From JAXGTD01 sp040775095 (GTDB lineage Bacteria > Pseudomonadota > Gammaproteobacteria > Chromatiales > Chromatiaceae), in the NCBI GenBank assembly GCA_040775095.1, contig JAXGTD010000023.1, forward strand, positions 1-39,096: a stretch of DNA of 39,096 nucleotides, read 5' to 3'. A model generated the notes under the pieces. It ran no database searches. It saw only the letters and a program-made list of their open reading frames with translations, and was not told the origin of the DNA. Positions 1 through 9,027 of this stretch are shown piece by piece; positions within the stretch are counted from its first letter, which is position 1, and every line of letters starts with the position of its first letter. The translations under genes were made by a program, and so were the position numbers.

Positions 1-6
1 ATATCC

Positions 7-1188
7 ATGACACCGTTCGGTCTACTGGACCTGCCTGTGTGGCAAGTCGTGCTCATCACGCTGCTGTTCACACATGCCACGATCGTTGCCGTGACGGTGT
101 TTCTGCACCGTTCCCAGGCCCATCGCGCGCTCGACCTGCATCCAGTGGTGATGCATCCGTTCCGGCTCTGGCTGTGGTTGACCACGGGCATGGTGACCCG
201 CGAATGGGTCGCCGTGCACCGCAAGCATCACGCCAAGTGCGAGACCGCGCAGGACCCGCACAGCCCGCAGGTCTTCGGTATCCGCAAGGTGCTTGCCGAG
301 GGCTCCGAGCTCTATCGCCGCGGGGTGCAGGACTCGGCGGTGATCGAGCGCTACGGACAGGGTACCCCGGATGACTGGCTCGAGCGTCGGATCTACAGTC
401 GCTTCCAGTGGCAGGGCGTCGGTCTGATGCTCATCATCGACCTGCTCCTGTTCGGCGTCTACGGGATCACCGTCTGGGCGGTGCAGATGTTGTGGATCCC
501 GGTGCTGGCAGCCGGTGTGATCAACGGGATTGGCCATTACTGGGGGTACCGCAATTTCGAGACGGCGGATGCCTCCACCAATATCTCCCCGTGGGGTGTG
601 CTCATCGGTGGCGAGGAGCTGCACAACAATCACCACGCGTTCCCCGCGTCCGCGCGCCTGTCGTCGCGATGGTGGGAGCTGGACATTGGCTGGTTCTATA
701 TCCGGGTGCTGTCGATGCTGGGCCTGGCCCGGGTCAAGAAGTTGGCACCCCGTCCGCGCGTGATCGAGGGTAAGGGCGTCGTCGACATGGAGACGCTCAA
801 GGCCGTATTGGTCGGGCGCATGCACGTGATCGCCCGTTACAGCCACGAGGTCCTGGCGCCGGTCGCACGCCAGGAGCTGTGCCGCAGTCAGCGGCATTGC
901 CGCTGGGTGGCCCGGCGCGCGAGCCGGCTGCTCTCGCGCGAAACGGTGCGGCTGGACGAGACCGCCCGGCGGAAGCTCGAGCAGATCCTGCATGAGAGCC
1001 AAAGACTGAACGTCGTCTACCAGTTCCGCGAGCGGCTGCGCCAGATCTGGGAGCGCAATGCCCCCAGCCAGGAGGCATTGTTGAAGGCGTTGGAGGACTG
1101 GTGCCAGCAGGCCGAGGAGACCGGTATCCACGCGTTGGAAAACTTCTCCAGGAACCTGCGCGGATTCTCGCTGGCGCCGGCCACATGA
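7..1188 (+). CDS. desA: DesA-type acyl-lipid/acyl-CoA fatty acid desaturase
   Basis: Integral membrane di-iron desaturase that would introduce a double bond into acyl chains of membrane lipids (delta-9 type by family resemblance). The three histidine boxes are visible: H34-RSQA-H39, H71-RKHH-H75 region, and HNNHH at about residues 206-210. Hydrophobic stretches lie at about residues 10-35, 50-65 and 140-175, as in the family. At 393 aa it is the length of the Pseudomonas DesA group, with a C-terminal helical, Arg-rich tail of about 130 residues after the third box. The start at base 7 gives the usual short N-terminus before the first membrane segment, but only six bases lie upstream, so the ribosome site is not visible. 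The exact substrate and position specificity cannot be read from sequence. Confidence 0.9.
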   Translation: MTPFGLLDLPVWQVVLITLLFTHATIVAVTVFLHRSQAHRALDLHPVVMHPFRLWLWLTTGMVTREWVAVHRKHHAKCETAQDPHSPQVFGIRKVLAEGSELYRRGVQDSAVIERYGQGTPDDWLERRIYSRFQWQGVGLMLIIDLLLFGVYGITVWAVQMLWIPVLAAGVINGIGHYWGYRNFETADASTNISPWGVLIGGEELHNNHHAFPASARLSSRWWELDIGWFYIRVLSMLGLARVKKLAPRPRVIEGKGVVDMETLKAVLVGRMHVIARYSHEVLAPVARQELCRSQRHCRWVARRASRLLSRETVRLDETARRKLEQILHESQRLNVVYQFRERLRQIWERNAPSQEALLKALEDWCQQAEETGIHALENFSRNLRGFSLAPAT

Positions 1189-1204
1189 TCGGGTCGCCGT
1201 GTGC

Positions 1205-1225
1205 GGCCGGGGCGCGTCCCCGGCC
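1205..1225 (+). terminator. GC-rich hairpin after the desaturase gene
   Basis: Eight-base perfect stem (GGCCGGGG with CCCCGGCC) around a five-base loop, 17 bases after the desaturase stop. No T-run follows, so it may be a weak terminator or only an mRNA 3' end structure. Confidence 0.3.
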
Positions 1226-1404
1226 CGGCATCGGCCGGGCGGCCATGTCCCGTGCCACCGGCGCCTGCGCATGCTGCCGTCTTGCGCAGGGCCTGGATCG
1301 AGGCTAGGCTCCGGCCGGAGATCTGCCCCTTAACCCGCGCCATTACTCGTCCCCATTGGTCTGAGATGACGCACCCAGTGCGACCGCGCATCGTCGAAAT
1401 CCCT

Positions 1405-4400
1405 ATGCCTCGATTCATGAAATGTTCCGCGGCTGGCATGCTGCTGTGGGCCCTGACCACCACCTTTGCGCTCGCCGATCTGTCGTGCGCGGACGACTGC
1501 CAGCTCGGGCAGGTATCGGGCAACGCGGTCTGCGGGCTATGGGACAGTGCCCGTCGTACCTGGATCGACGAGATCGACGACGGCGCGGGGCAGTTGCACA
1601 ATCGCGCCCGCGTGTATCTTCCCTGGCTGCGCGAGCGGCTGATGCCCGCCGGTGGCGTCATGGCCGCGACGTTCTCCGACCCGGGCTATCAACAGGTGGC
1701 CAGTTACGTCGGCGTGCGCGACCCGGCCATCTGGACGGGGTCCTACCTGGCCGCCGAGGCGTTGCGCTATCTGGCAACCGGCGCCCCCGACGCCAAGGCG
1801 CAATTGGCCGAGACCCTGCAGGTCTTGCACCGTTGGTGGAACATCCCGGGAGATCCCGGCTATCTGGCCCGGTTCGCGGCGCCGGAGGACAGTGCCCCCG
1901 AGATCCTCGCGGCGCTGCCCGCGGACGACGACGAGGTGCATCCGAACCAGCTCTACGAGGGCGCGCCGTGGCGCTGGCGGGGCGACGTCAGCCGGGACCA
2001 GTATCAGGGCGTGGTGCTTGGCTATTCGCTCGCGTACGAGGCGACCCAGGATGAGGCGCTGCGCGCGCTGATCCGCGAAGACGTGGTCGAGCTCGCCGAG
2101 CAGTTGATGCGACGCGAGCGGCGTCGGGTGGCCCTGATCATTGGGGGGCAACGCACCGAGTTGCAGATCGACCTGGAAAATGTCGTCTACAACACCAGCG
2201 AAATGCTCGACGGGCTGCCGACACTGGAGATCGATCTCGGGACCCAGGAGGTGCAGGGGCATGGCCTGTTGGTCTTTTGGCCAAGCCCGTCGGAGTATCT
2301 GCGCCAGATCCCGGGCCTGAGCTGGTTGCCGGACCTGAAGTTGCCTACCCAGGCCGTCCAGTTGGCCGGCATCTTCCGCGTCGCACTGCAGGTCACCGAC
2401 GGTGTCGCGGGCTACGAGCAGCGCCGCCAGGCCCTGTCCGACTACTACGAGCGCCATTACTCCGACTGGCTTGGCATCGCCTCCAAGTGGCGGGACACGA
2501 GCCGGTGCGGCGACAGCTATCACGGGCTGAATATCGCGTTTATGCCGATGTTCAGCTGGGCTCGCCTGGAGCCGGACCCGACCCGTCGCGAGCAGGTGCG
2601 ACGGGATGTGTTGGCGAGTCGGATGTGGCCGGCAGTGGCCACGCACAAGAACGTGTTTTTTGCCTTTATCTATGGATCACAGGCGCCCGCGGGCACCGAC
2701 ATCGATGGCGTCGTGTCCGCGCATGCCGACCAGCTCGCGGGCTTCCCGCTCGCCCCCAATGCGGCGGTGCCGGTGGACCTTCGAGGTGTCTACCCCGAGG
2801 ATCCGGCCTGTCCGGGCCTGTCCGCGGTGGCCATCGACGTTGGCGACCGCGTGCCGGCCAGCTTCCTGTGGGAGCGCCAGCCGTGGAAGCTGCAGGATCC
2901 GGGTCTGCCCAACGGGCTCTACGGTGGCGTCGACTATCTCCTGGCGTATTGGCTGGGCCGCTATTTTGGCTTCATCGAAGACGATGCGCCGGGGACCTGC
3001 CTGACGTATCGGGCCTCGGACCCCGCGGTCTGGATCCCGCCGGCCATGGCCTTGGTCGACTCCGCCTGGACCTTCGTCCCCGCGGCGTCTGGCTTCCCGG
3101 ATGCCATCGTCATCGCGGGACCGCCCAGCTACAAGGGTGCCGATCCCGGCGTGGTGCGCCTGCGCGGCATTGGCGCCGGCGGATTTGAGATGCGTTTTCA
3201 GGAGTGGGACTACCGTGAACGCGAGTTGGGTGACACCAGCCACACGCTCGAACAGGTGCCCTATGCCCTGTTGCGGCCCGGCCGCCATCTGATGCCGGAC
3301 GGTTCGGTATGGGAGGTTGGCAGCTTCGCCCTGGGTGGCACCGCCGCCTGGCAGGCGGTGCCCTTCAGCGAGCCCTTTGCCGAGCCGCCGCACGTCTTCC
3401 TGACGATCCAGACGACCCTCGGGGGCCAGGCGGTCTCGACGCGGGTCAGAAACGTCACCGTCGATGGCTTTGAGGCGGCCCTGTTCGAGGAAGAGGCCCT
3501 GATGGACGGCCACGCGGTGGAGACCATTGGCTATCTCGCGATCACCAGTCCACCTGGCGGCGGCGTGCTCGAGCTCAGCCGTCCGGCCACCCCCTATCTG
3601 CTGCAGCGTATTGCCGTCGACTATCGCTGGACGCCGGTCCTGAGTCAGCGCATCAAGCTCGAGGAGGAGCAATCCTGGGATGGCGAGATCGAGCACACCG
3701 ACGAGACCCTCGATGTGCTGGCGTTGGGGGACCAGGTCTTCGCGCAGCAGGTGACTCACAACGGTGGCGATACCACGGCCCCGCGTCGTCTCGCGCCGAC
3801 CGGCGATGCGCCGATGGAGTGGGGCCTGATCCGCGGCGTGGACCAGAACTGGCAGACATTGCCTTTTGCCAAGACCTATACCGACCCGGTGCTGGTGGCC
3901 AAGCCGGCCTCCAGCAATGGCGCCGATCCGGGCGTCGTGCGCATCCGCGGCCTCGGCGTCGACCACGCCCAGTTACGTTATCAGGAATGGGGTTATCTCG
4001 ATGGCAGCCACACGCGCGAGGACCTCTTCTATCTCGTGAGTGAGGCCGGCGAGCACAGCCTTGGCGGCCTCGCCGTCGAGGCCGGCCGGGTGCAGACCGA
4101 CAAGCTCGGACGTGCCGGTCAATGGGAGGCAATCGCGTTCGCTCCCCTGTTCCTGGCCGACCCGGTGACGCTCTCCTCGGTGATGACCTACAACGGCACC
4201 GACACTGTCACCACCCGTGTCCGTGGCCTTGGTCCGCTCGGTTTCGGGCTGGCGATGGACGAGCAGGAGAGCAAGTCCGACGGCCATACCCTGGAGACGC
4301 TCGGCTGGGTGGCGATCGAGGCCGGTCACGCAATCACCGGCGAAGGCCGGAGGCTCGACGCATCCTTTGCACCGATTGACCACAATCTCACCTCCGTGCT

Positions 4401-4596
4401 CTATGCCACGCCAACGGCCCACCGGTATCCCAGCATCGTCGCCGATATCGACAGTGCCAACGGCATGGATCCGGTGTTCTTGCGTTACGCCAAGCCCACC
4501 AATTCGCAGATCCAGCTGAGGCTCGGCGAAGAGCAGTCCCTGGACGCCGAGACCGGGCATGTGCTCGAAGACGTCGGGCTCTTTATCGGCGAGTAG
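1405..4596 (+). CDS. large secreted protein with C-terminal DGxHTxE-type repeats, function unknown
   Basis: I do not recognise a family. From the ATG at 1405 the product is 1063 aa and begins with a Sec-type signal peptide (hydrophobic LLWALTTTFALA, cleavage likely after ALA). An ATG at 1417 would also leave a signal peptide; an in-frame extension upstream to 1201 would bury it and is unlikely. The mature N-terminus has four clustered cysteines in its first 20 residues or so. Residues about 30-540 look mostly helical, rich in Trp, Tyr, Asp and Arg, with an enzyme-like or toroid-like composition but no motif I can name. Residues about 550-1063 hold at least five diverged beta-rich repeats, each ending near a DGxHTxE motif (see the repeat entry). 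The protein is acidic. It stands alone between the desaturase and a convergent small gene. An exported binding or polysaccharide-active protein is possible, but not shown. Confidence 0.75.
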   Translation: MPRFMKCSAAGMLLWALTTTFALADLSCADDCQLGQVSGNAVCGLWDSARRTWIDEIDDGAGQLHNRARVYLPWLRERLMPAGGVMAATFSDPGYQQVASYVGVRDPAIWTGSYLAAEALRYLATGAPDAKAQLAETLQVLHRWWNIPGDPGYLARFAAPEDSAPEILAALPADDDEVHPNQLYEGAPWRWRGDVSRDQYQGVVLGYSLAYEATQDEALRALIREDVVELAEQLMRRERRRVALIIGGQRTELQIDLENVVYNTSEMLDGLPTLEIDLGTQEVQGHGLLVFWPSPSEYLRQIPGLSWLPDLKLPTQAVQLAGIFRVALQVTDGVAGYEQRRQALSDYYERHYSDWLGIASKWRDTSRCGDSYHGLNIAFMPMFSWARLEPDPTRREQVRRDVLASRMWPAVATHKNVFFAFIYGSQAPAGTDIDGVVSAHADQLAGFPLAPNAAVPVDLRGVYPEDPACPGLSAVAIDVGDRVPASFLWERQPWKLQDPGLPNGLYGGVDYLLAYWLGRYFGFIEDDAPGTCLTYRASDPAVWIPPAMALVDSAWTFVPAASGFPDAIVIAGPPSYKGADPGVVRLRGIGAGGFEMRFQEWDYRERELGDTSHTLEQVPYALLRPGRHLMPDGSVWEVGSFALGGTAAWQAVPFSEPFAEPPHVFLTIQTTLGGQAVSTRVRNVTVDGFEAALFEEEALMDGHAVETIGYLAITSPPGGGVLELSRPATPYLLQRIAVDYRWTPVLSQRIKLEEEQSWDGEIEHTDETLDVLALGDQVFAQQVTHNGGDTTAPRRLAPTGDAPMEWGLIRGVDQNWQTLPFAKTYTDPVLVAKPASSNGADPGVVRIRGLGVDHAQLRYQEWGYLDGSHTREDLFYLVSEAGEHSLGGLAVEAGRVQTDKLGRAGQWEAIAFAPLFLADPVTLSSVMTYNGTDTVTTRVRGLGPLGFGLAMDEQESKSDGHTLETLGWVAIEAGHAITGEGRRLDASFAPIDHNLTSVLYATPTAHRYPSIVADIDSANGMDPVFLRYAKPTNSQIQLRLGEEQSLDAETGHVLEDVGLFIGE
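3061..4596 (+). repeat. protein-level repeat array in the large secreted protein
   Basis: Diverged repeats are visible in translation. Typical elements are a stretch like ADPGVVRxRGxG, then a core like MRFQEWDY or LRYQEWGYLDG, then SHTxE or GHTLE followed by a hydrophobic strand. Core motifs occur near residues 609, 694, 750 (degenerate), 858, 951 and 1039 (counting from 1405), mostly 85-108 residues apart. The layout suggests tandem beta-sandwich modules and superficially recalls lectin-like domains; that resemblance is unverified. Confidence 0.6.
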
Positions 4597-4654
4597 GGGG
4601 CACTTCGGCGCTCGGGCATACCAGGGTTTCGGCTGGCTCGAACGCTCGGGCACG

Positions 4655-4686
4655 GCTCGGGTCGGCCGCGACGGCCTTGTCCGAGC
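4655..4686. terminator. hairpin between convergent genes
   Basis: GCTCGG (4655-4660) pairs with CCGAGC (4681-4686), with a nested GTCG/CGAC stem inside. It lies between two genes that face each other and could end transcription from either side, but there is no T-run. Confidence 0.3.
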
Positions 4687-4701
4687 GCGGCGCCGTCGAG
4701 A

Positions 4702-5100
4702 TCAGGTCCGGGGGCGATCGAGCCCCGGGTCGTCGACCTGGAACAGCAGGCGGTAGCGGTAGGGGTCGAACAGCAATTCGATGGATCGGATGCGCCTGTC
4801 AACGACCCGCGCCCACTGAACCGCCGGGGTGGCGACTCGCTCGGACAGTTGGGTGTGCAAGACCAGCCAATGGCAGACATCCCCGCCATCGACGAAGGTG
4901 TGCCGCCGCTCGATTCGTTGCAGCACGCCTGCGATCAACGTGAGGTATTGCGCCAGCGCATCGGCCGAGGTGTAGCGGCCGATGGGGCTGTCCCAGTGGA
5001 AGCCGTCATCGGCGAGGTAGGCGCGCACGCGGTCATAGTCGTGGGTGGCCAGGGCATCCAGATAGCCGTCGACGATGGTCTGTGCCTCGGTCCGTTGCAT
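4702..5100 (-). CDS. NTF2-like (SnoaL-like) small protein
   Basis: A 132-aa protein with the look of the NTF2-like alpha+beta barrel superfamily: an N-terminal helix (VDGYLDALATHDYDRVRAYL), then a segment with DDGFHWDSPIGRYTSADAL, a helix, and strands ending in an IRSIELLFDPYRY motif typical of SnoaL-like or ketosteroid-isomerase-like folds. Family members range from isomerases to plain ligand-binding proteins, so no reaction can be assigned. The start at 5100 follows an AGAGG ribosome site; the longer in-frame extension upstream is low-complexity and looks non-coding. It is monocistronic and diverges from the DUF1631 gene. Confidence 0.7.
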   Translation of the reverse strand: MQRTEAQTIVDGYLDALATHDYDRVRAYLADDGFHWDSPIGRYTSADALAQYLTLIAGVLQRIERRHTFVDGGDVCHWLVLHTQLSERVATPAVQWARVVDRRIRSIELLFDPYRYRLLFQVDDPGLDRPRT

Positions 5101-5494
5101 GGGTGGTCGACCTCTTTGGCGGCTGGTATTGACGAAACCCTCTTGCGCCCCTTTGGGATTGTAGGCGATGTTTGCGCCCCCGCCTCGATTTGCCCGGGCG
5201 GACAGGCCCATTTCCGTGCGGGCCGCGTCGTGGTGAGTCGGGGTGTCGCGGGCGCACCCTGGGCCGTGCGCGCGAGCTATGTCGTTGAATCTGCGGACCC
5301 GGTCACAGTCGCCGTGTTGGCGGTTGCGTGCATCGGGGTTAGGATACTCCCGACGTTTGAACAACCAGATGGGGAATCCCGCCCCGTGATGCATACCGCC
5401 GACACCCATCGCGGGCAGAAACCATTTCGCGACGATCGCTGAGCATCCCGTGCTGAGTGTATGTCGCGCCGCGTAAGAACCGGATACCGGGGCG
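5101..5494. other. divergent intergenic region
   Basis: A 394-base gap between the NTF2-like gene (minus) and the DUF1631 gene (plus). I see no gene in it. It is expected to hold promoters for both; one candidate for the plus strand is listed separately. Confidence 0.5.
5317..5345 (+). promoter_or_regulatory. candidate sigma-70 promoter for the DUF1631 gene
   Basis: TTGGCG and TAGGAT are separated by exactly 17 bases, each matching the consensus hexamers at four of six positions. It would start transcription near 5352, about 140 bases before the ATG. Confidence 0.35.
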
Positions 5495-7867
5495 ATGTCA
5501 GTTTCGTCAGAGTTCAGGGCGACGGACAAAGATGCGCGGGTTGGACCCCTGGGCATCACGCCCGCGCGCGCGATGGAGTTGTTGAACGAGCTGCGCGACC
5601 GGTTGGCCGACGGGGCGGCAAGCAGCTACGCGCAAAATCTCAAGCAGGTCAAGAACGACATGGCCCAGCTCGCGCGTCGGGCCAATGAGCCGGCACGTCG
5701 GGAGCTCTACAACGCCGGCTACGCCCTGATGGCCAACGGCGGCATGGGCCTGTTGCGCCGATTCCGCGACGTCTACACGAACGACTGTGACCACGCCATC
5801 GCCCGCCTGAGCGGTCGCGACGTCGATGTGTGGGCCGGCGCGGGTGAGCTGTCGCTGGTGGACTCCCACGAGTTCGAGCGCGACCTGGCCATCGGGCGTC
5901 TGTCCGCCAAGGCCACCTACCAGTGCTCCCAGCAGCTCACCGCGCTGGATCGGCGCGTGGGTGCGCTACTCAATCTCAAACGGATGGACGCCGAGGGGAA
6001 TCCGTTTGCGATCAAGCGCGTGTTTGCCGCATTCGTGAAGGCGGCCGAGGCCAACTGGGCCGGCGAGACGCTCTCGCTGATCCTGCTCGAGACCTTCGAG
6101 CACTACACCGCCGGAGAGCTTCCGGCGGTCTACCAGGGGCTGAACGAGTATCTGGTTCAACAAGGCGTGCTCGCGAAGCTACCGGTGGAGCGCGAGCAAC
6201 GGGAGCACGAGTTGACGCGGCGCAAGCGTATCGCCGACCTCGACGATGGCATCGGCGACATCTTTGTGCGGCTGGCCAGCAGGCTGATGGCCGCCGGCCG
6301 TGGTGGGCAGCTCGGCGCGGGAGACAACCCCGGGCGCGCCGGTGATGGCGTGCCAGCCACGGGCGGCGACACGACCCCGGTACTCTCGGCGGATCCCGGC
6401 GCCGCGTCCGCTCAGGGCGGGCCGATGGCGTTCGGGCAGCTACTCGACGGATTGACCGGCCTGCAACGCGGGAGCGGCCAGGCAGCGGCCCGACTCGGGG
6501 TCGACATCGGCGAGTTCGATCCGACCAGCAGCGCCATGCTCCGCAGCCTGGCGGCGTCGCCGCTGCTGCGCTGGATGCAGCCCACGGATGCGATGACCGT
6601 CGAGCTCATCGCGATGTTGTTCGAATGTATCTTCAGCGACGCCGACGTTCCCGATGCCCTACGCGGGGAACTGGGTCGGCTGCAGGTGCCGATCCTGAAG
6701 GTGGCGCTGATGAACAAGGGCTTCTTCGGGGACCAGCGCCACCCGGCGCGAAGGTTGATCGACCTGGTTGCCGCCGCGCTACATGGTTGGAACGCGGAGG
6801 ACGAGACCGATCTGCTGGGGCAGATCCAGTGCGCCATCAGCAACGTACTCGATGGGTTCGATGATGACACGGAGGTGTTCAGTGCCCAGATCGATAACCT
6901 GGAGAGGCTCCTGCAGAACGCGGACCGCCGCGGCCATGAGAATGTCAGCGATCTCGTGCGTCGATTGGAACAACGCGACCGTAAGGCCGTTGTCGCCACG
7001 GTGATCGAGGACCAGATCGCGCGCCGCTTGCGAGACCATCGGTTGCCGGATCTGGTGCGCGTGTTCATCGACGATCTTTGGCGCGAGCTGCTCTCTCGCG
7101 TTTACGTCGAGCACGGTGAAGCGGCCGATATCTGGCAACAGGCCCTGTGCACTCTCGATGACCTGATCTGGAGTGTTCAGCCCAAGACAGGGCCGGACGA
7201 GCGTAAGCGGCTCATGGCCATGCTCCCGGTGCTGTTGCGCCGACTTCCCGAGGGCGTCGCCCTGGTCGGCAGAGACGACGAATGGGACCCGTTCCTGCAG
7301 GCGCTGATGAAGCTGCACATGGAAGCGATCAAACCCAGACGGCAACCCGTCGAGGGTGTTGATCCGGTCAGGTCGGCGGCGGAGGTCGTGGGGTCCCCGG
7401 AGGTGCCGGGCGAGACACCCCCGCGGCCCGCCGTCGGCGACATCGAGCCCGACTCCGAGCTGGCCGCAAGCCTGGCGGATGTCGATGGGGTGTCAGACGG
7501 CGTCGATGGTATGGCGAGGACCGAGACCGGTCCTGGCAGCCCGCCCAGGGGTGAGACAGAACCGGGCGCCGAACCGGCCGACGAGCTTCTCGAGGCGGCT
7601 TGGCGTATCGAGCTCGGCGACTGGGTCGAGTTCAGCGATCTCGGCGGTCAGCAGCTCACCCTGCGGGCGAGCTGGATGAGCCGACTCGATGGCCTGATCC
7701 TGTTTGCCGACCGCCAAGGCCGGCACGCCCAGGTCCTGACCCGGGAAGGCGTCGGCAAACTGTTGAAGGGTGCCAACGCCCGGGTGCTCAGCCGAGAACC
7801 ATTGACGGATCGCGTCGTGGCGAAGTTGCTCGTGGGCGGTGGGCCCGACGCGGCGCCACCCACCTGA
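5495..7867 (+). CDS. DUF1631 family protein
   Basis: 790-aa soluble, cytoplasmic-type protein matching the DUF1631 family of beta- and gammaproteobacteria, whose molecular function is not established. Visible family features are the largely helical body, the FFGDQRHPARRLIDLVA-type block near residues 410-430, and the conserved C-terminal module at about 700-780 (GDWVEFSDLGG, then a hydrophobic stretch with LILFADRQGRHA and a short helix). That end module has a small beta-barrel look reminiscent of PilZ-like folds, but the diagnostic RxxxR and D/NxSxxG motifs are absent. A disordered Gly/Asp/Pro-rich segment lies at about 265-310 and another at about 620-695. Start at 5495; no strong ribosome site is visible. 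It is flanked by its own promoter candidate and a downstream hairpin, so it is probably monocistronic. Confidence 0.85.
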   Translation: MSVSSEFRATDKDARVGPLGITPARAMELLNELRDRLADGAASSYAQNLKQVKNDMAQLARRANEPARRELYNAGYALMANGGMGLLRRFRDVYTNDCDHAIARLSGRDVDVWAGAGELSLVDSHEFERDLAIGRLSAKATYQCSQQLTALDRRVGALLNLKRMDAEGNPFAIKRVFAAFVKAAEANWAGETLSLILLETFEHYTAGELPAVYQGLNEYLVQQGVLAKLPVEREQREHELTRRKRIADLDDGIGDIFVRLASRLMAAGRGGQLGAGDNPGRAGDGVPATGGDTTPVLSADPGAASAQGGPMAFGQLLDGLTGLQRGSGQAAARLGVDIGEFDPTSSAMLRSLAASPLLRWMQPTDAMTVELIAMLFECIFSDADVPDALRGELGRLQVPILKVALMNKGFFGDQRHPARRLIDLVAAALHGWNAEDETDLLGQIQCAISNVLDGFDDDTEVFSAQIDNLERLLQNADRRGHENVSDLVRRLEQRDRKAVVATVIEDQIARRLRDHRLPDLVRVFIDDLWRELLSRVYVEHGEAADIWQQALCTLDDLIWSVQPKTGPDERKRLMAMLPVLLRRLPEGVALVGRDDEWDPFLQALMKLHMEAIKPRRQPVEGVDPVRSAAEVVGSPEVPGETPPRPAVGDIEPDSELAASLADVDGVSDGVDGMARTETGPGSPPRGETEPGAEPADELLEAAWRIELGDWVEFSDLGGQQLTLRASWMSRLDGLILFADRQGRHAQVLTREGVGKLLKGANARVLSREPLTDRVVAKLLVGGGPDAAPPT

Positions 7868-7875
7868 GGGGACAC

Positions 7876-7909
7876 GGCCAGGCCGGGGCGCGTCGCGCTG
7901 GGCCTGGCC
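7876..7909 (+). terminator. hairpin downstream of the DUF1631 gene
   Basis: GGCCAGGCC (7876-7884) pairs with GGCCTGGCC (7901-7909), a nine-base perfect stem starting eight bases after the stop codon. No T-run follows. Confidence 0.4.
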
Positions 7910-7920
7910 CAGGTTGCCTG

Positions 7921-7945
7921 GGGAGGCATTGATCAAATGCCTTCC
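7921..7945. other. second hairpin in the same convergent gap
   Basis: GGGAGGCATT (7921-7930) pairs with AATGCCTTCC (7936-7945) around a GATCA loop, ten pairs with one G-T. It could act with the previous hairpin as a two-way transcription stop between the convergent DUF1631 and FAH-family genes. Confidence 0.35.
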
Positions 7946-8074
7946 GGGCATTTCATCAGCTCGCTTTTGGCGAGGCGCGACTCGCGGAGTGCTCCATTTT
8001 CTTGCGCTTGTGGCGCATCGAAGATGCCGGGCCATCCGCGGCCTGGACGGGAAACGCTTTCGATCTGCGTTTCC

Positions 8075-8881
8075 CTAGGTCGCGTCGACCACTGGATTCT
8101 CCAGCACCCCGATTGTGTCGATCTCGACGCGGACGCGATCGCCGTTGGCCAGAAACACCGGCGGGGTGCGGGCGAAACCCACCCCCGGTGGTGTCCCGGT
8201 CAGGATCAGCGTGCCGGGCGCGAGCGTGGTGTCGCGGCTCAGGAATGCGATCAGCTCGGCGACGCTGAAGATCATGTCCCCGGTTGAGCCCTGCTGCATG
8301 GTCTCACCGTTGAGGATGCAGCGAAGAAGGAGCCGGTTCGGGTTCGGGATCTCGTCGGCGGTGACGAGCGCGGGTCCGAGCGGGCAAAAGCTGTCGAAGC
8401 CCTTGCCGCGGATCCACTGCCCGCCGCCGCCGTGCTTCTGCCAGCGCCGGGCCGAGACGTCGCAGGCACAGGTGTAGCCGAGCACGTGATCGAGGGCGTC
8501 ATTGGCGCTCAGGTTTCGGGCGGTGCGACCGATGACCACCGCGAGCTCGGCCTCGTAGTCGACCTCCGGGCCGTGCTCGCAGGCGGCGGGCAGGATGATC
8601 GGCGCACCGGGACCCGTGACCGCGGTGGTGGGCTTCATGAACACGACCGGGTGATCCGGGATCGGCGCGTCGGTCTCGATGGCGTGGGCGCGATAGTTCA
8701 ACCCGATGCAGAAGATGTTGACTGGCTCTACGGGCGCCAGCAGGCGCCCGATCTCGACCCGCTCCCCGGTGGGCTCAACGCCCTCGAGCGGGTTGCCGCG
8801 CAGGATCTCGGCGCCGTGGTCGGCGCTCTGGACCCCGTAATGGATGGCGCCGCCCGGATCCTCGAATCGGATGATCTTCAT
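8075..8881 (-). CDS. fumarylacetoacetate hydrolase (FAH) family protein
   Basis: 268-aa member of the FAH superfamily, metal-dependent enzymes that hydrolyse, decarboxylate or hydrate acylpyruvate-like compounds. The metal ligands of the fold are visible: E110 and E112 in VDYEAELAVVIG and D141 in CACDVSARR. Other conserved parts are the NYRAHA motif (about 62-67), the VVFMKPTTA segment (79-87), K160 in RGKGFDSFCPLGP and the LTGTPPGVG loop near the C-terminus. Family members include acylpyruvases, ureidoglycolate lyase-like proteins and oxaloacetate decarboxylases; the sequence alone does not decide among them. It lies downstream of, and on the same strand as, the pqi operon, but a 146-base gap with a hairpin separates them, so it is probably a separate unit. 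Confidence 0.88.
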   Translation of the reverse strand: MKIIRFEDPGGAIHYGVQSADHGAEILRGNPLEGVEPTGERVEIGRLLAPVEPVNIFCIGLNYRAHAIETDAPIPDHPVVFMKPTTAVTGPGAPIILPAACEHGPEVDYEAELAVVIGRTARNLSANDALDHVLGYTCACDVSARRWQKHGGGGQWIRGKGFDSFCPLGPALVTADEIPNPNRLLLRCILNGETMQQGSTGDMIFSVAELIAFLSRDTTLAPGTLILTGTPPGVGFARTPPVFLANGDRVRVEIDTIGVLENPVVDAT

Positions 8882-8962
8882 GTGCTCTTGCTCCAGCTCT
8901 GCGGCGGATGACGGGTAAAGGCGGGTACCGGCGATCCCAGTGCCGCCGCCCGGTGGCTGTCC

Positions 8963-8984
8963 CCCGGAGTGACGAGACTCCGGG
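8963..8984 (-). terminator. hairpin after pqiC
   Basis: CCCGGAGT and ACTCCGGG form an eight-base perfect stem around a six-base loop, 43 bases past the pqiC stop on the minus strand. It is a plausible end for the pqi transcript, although without a T-run. Confidence 0.4.
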
Positions 8985-9027
8985 CCAGTCGCCGCGGCCG
9001 CCGGGACGATGGTACGGGCGGTGCCGG

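Noticed and set aside
22..1272. 416-codon minus-strand frame opposite the desaturase
   Set aside because: His/Pro/Arg/Gln-rich antisense shadow of a gene with intact histidine boxes on the plus strand.
7597..7867. PilZ c-di-GMP-binding domain at the end of the DUF1631 protein
   Set aside because: The segment has a small-barrel look, but the RxxxR and D/NxSxxG ligand motifs are missing; it is simply the conserved end of DUF1631.
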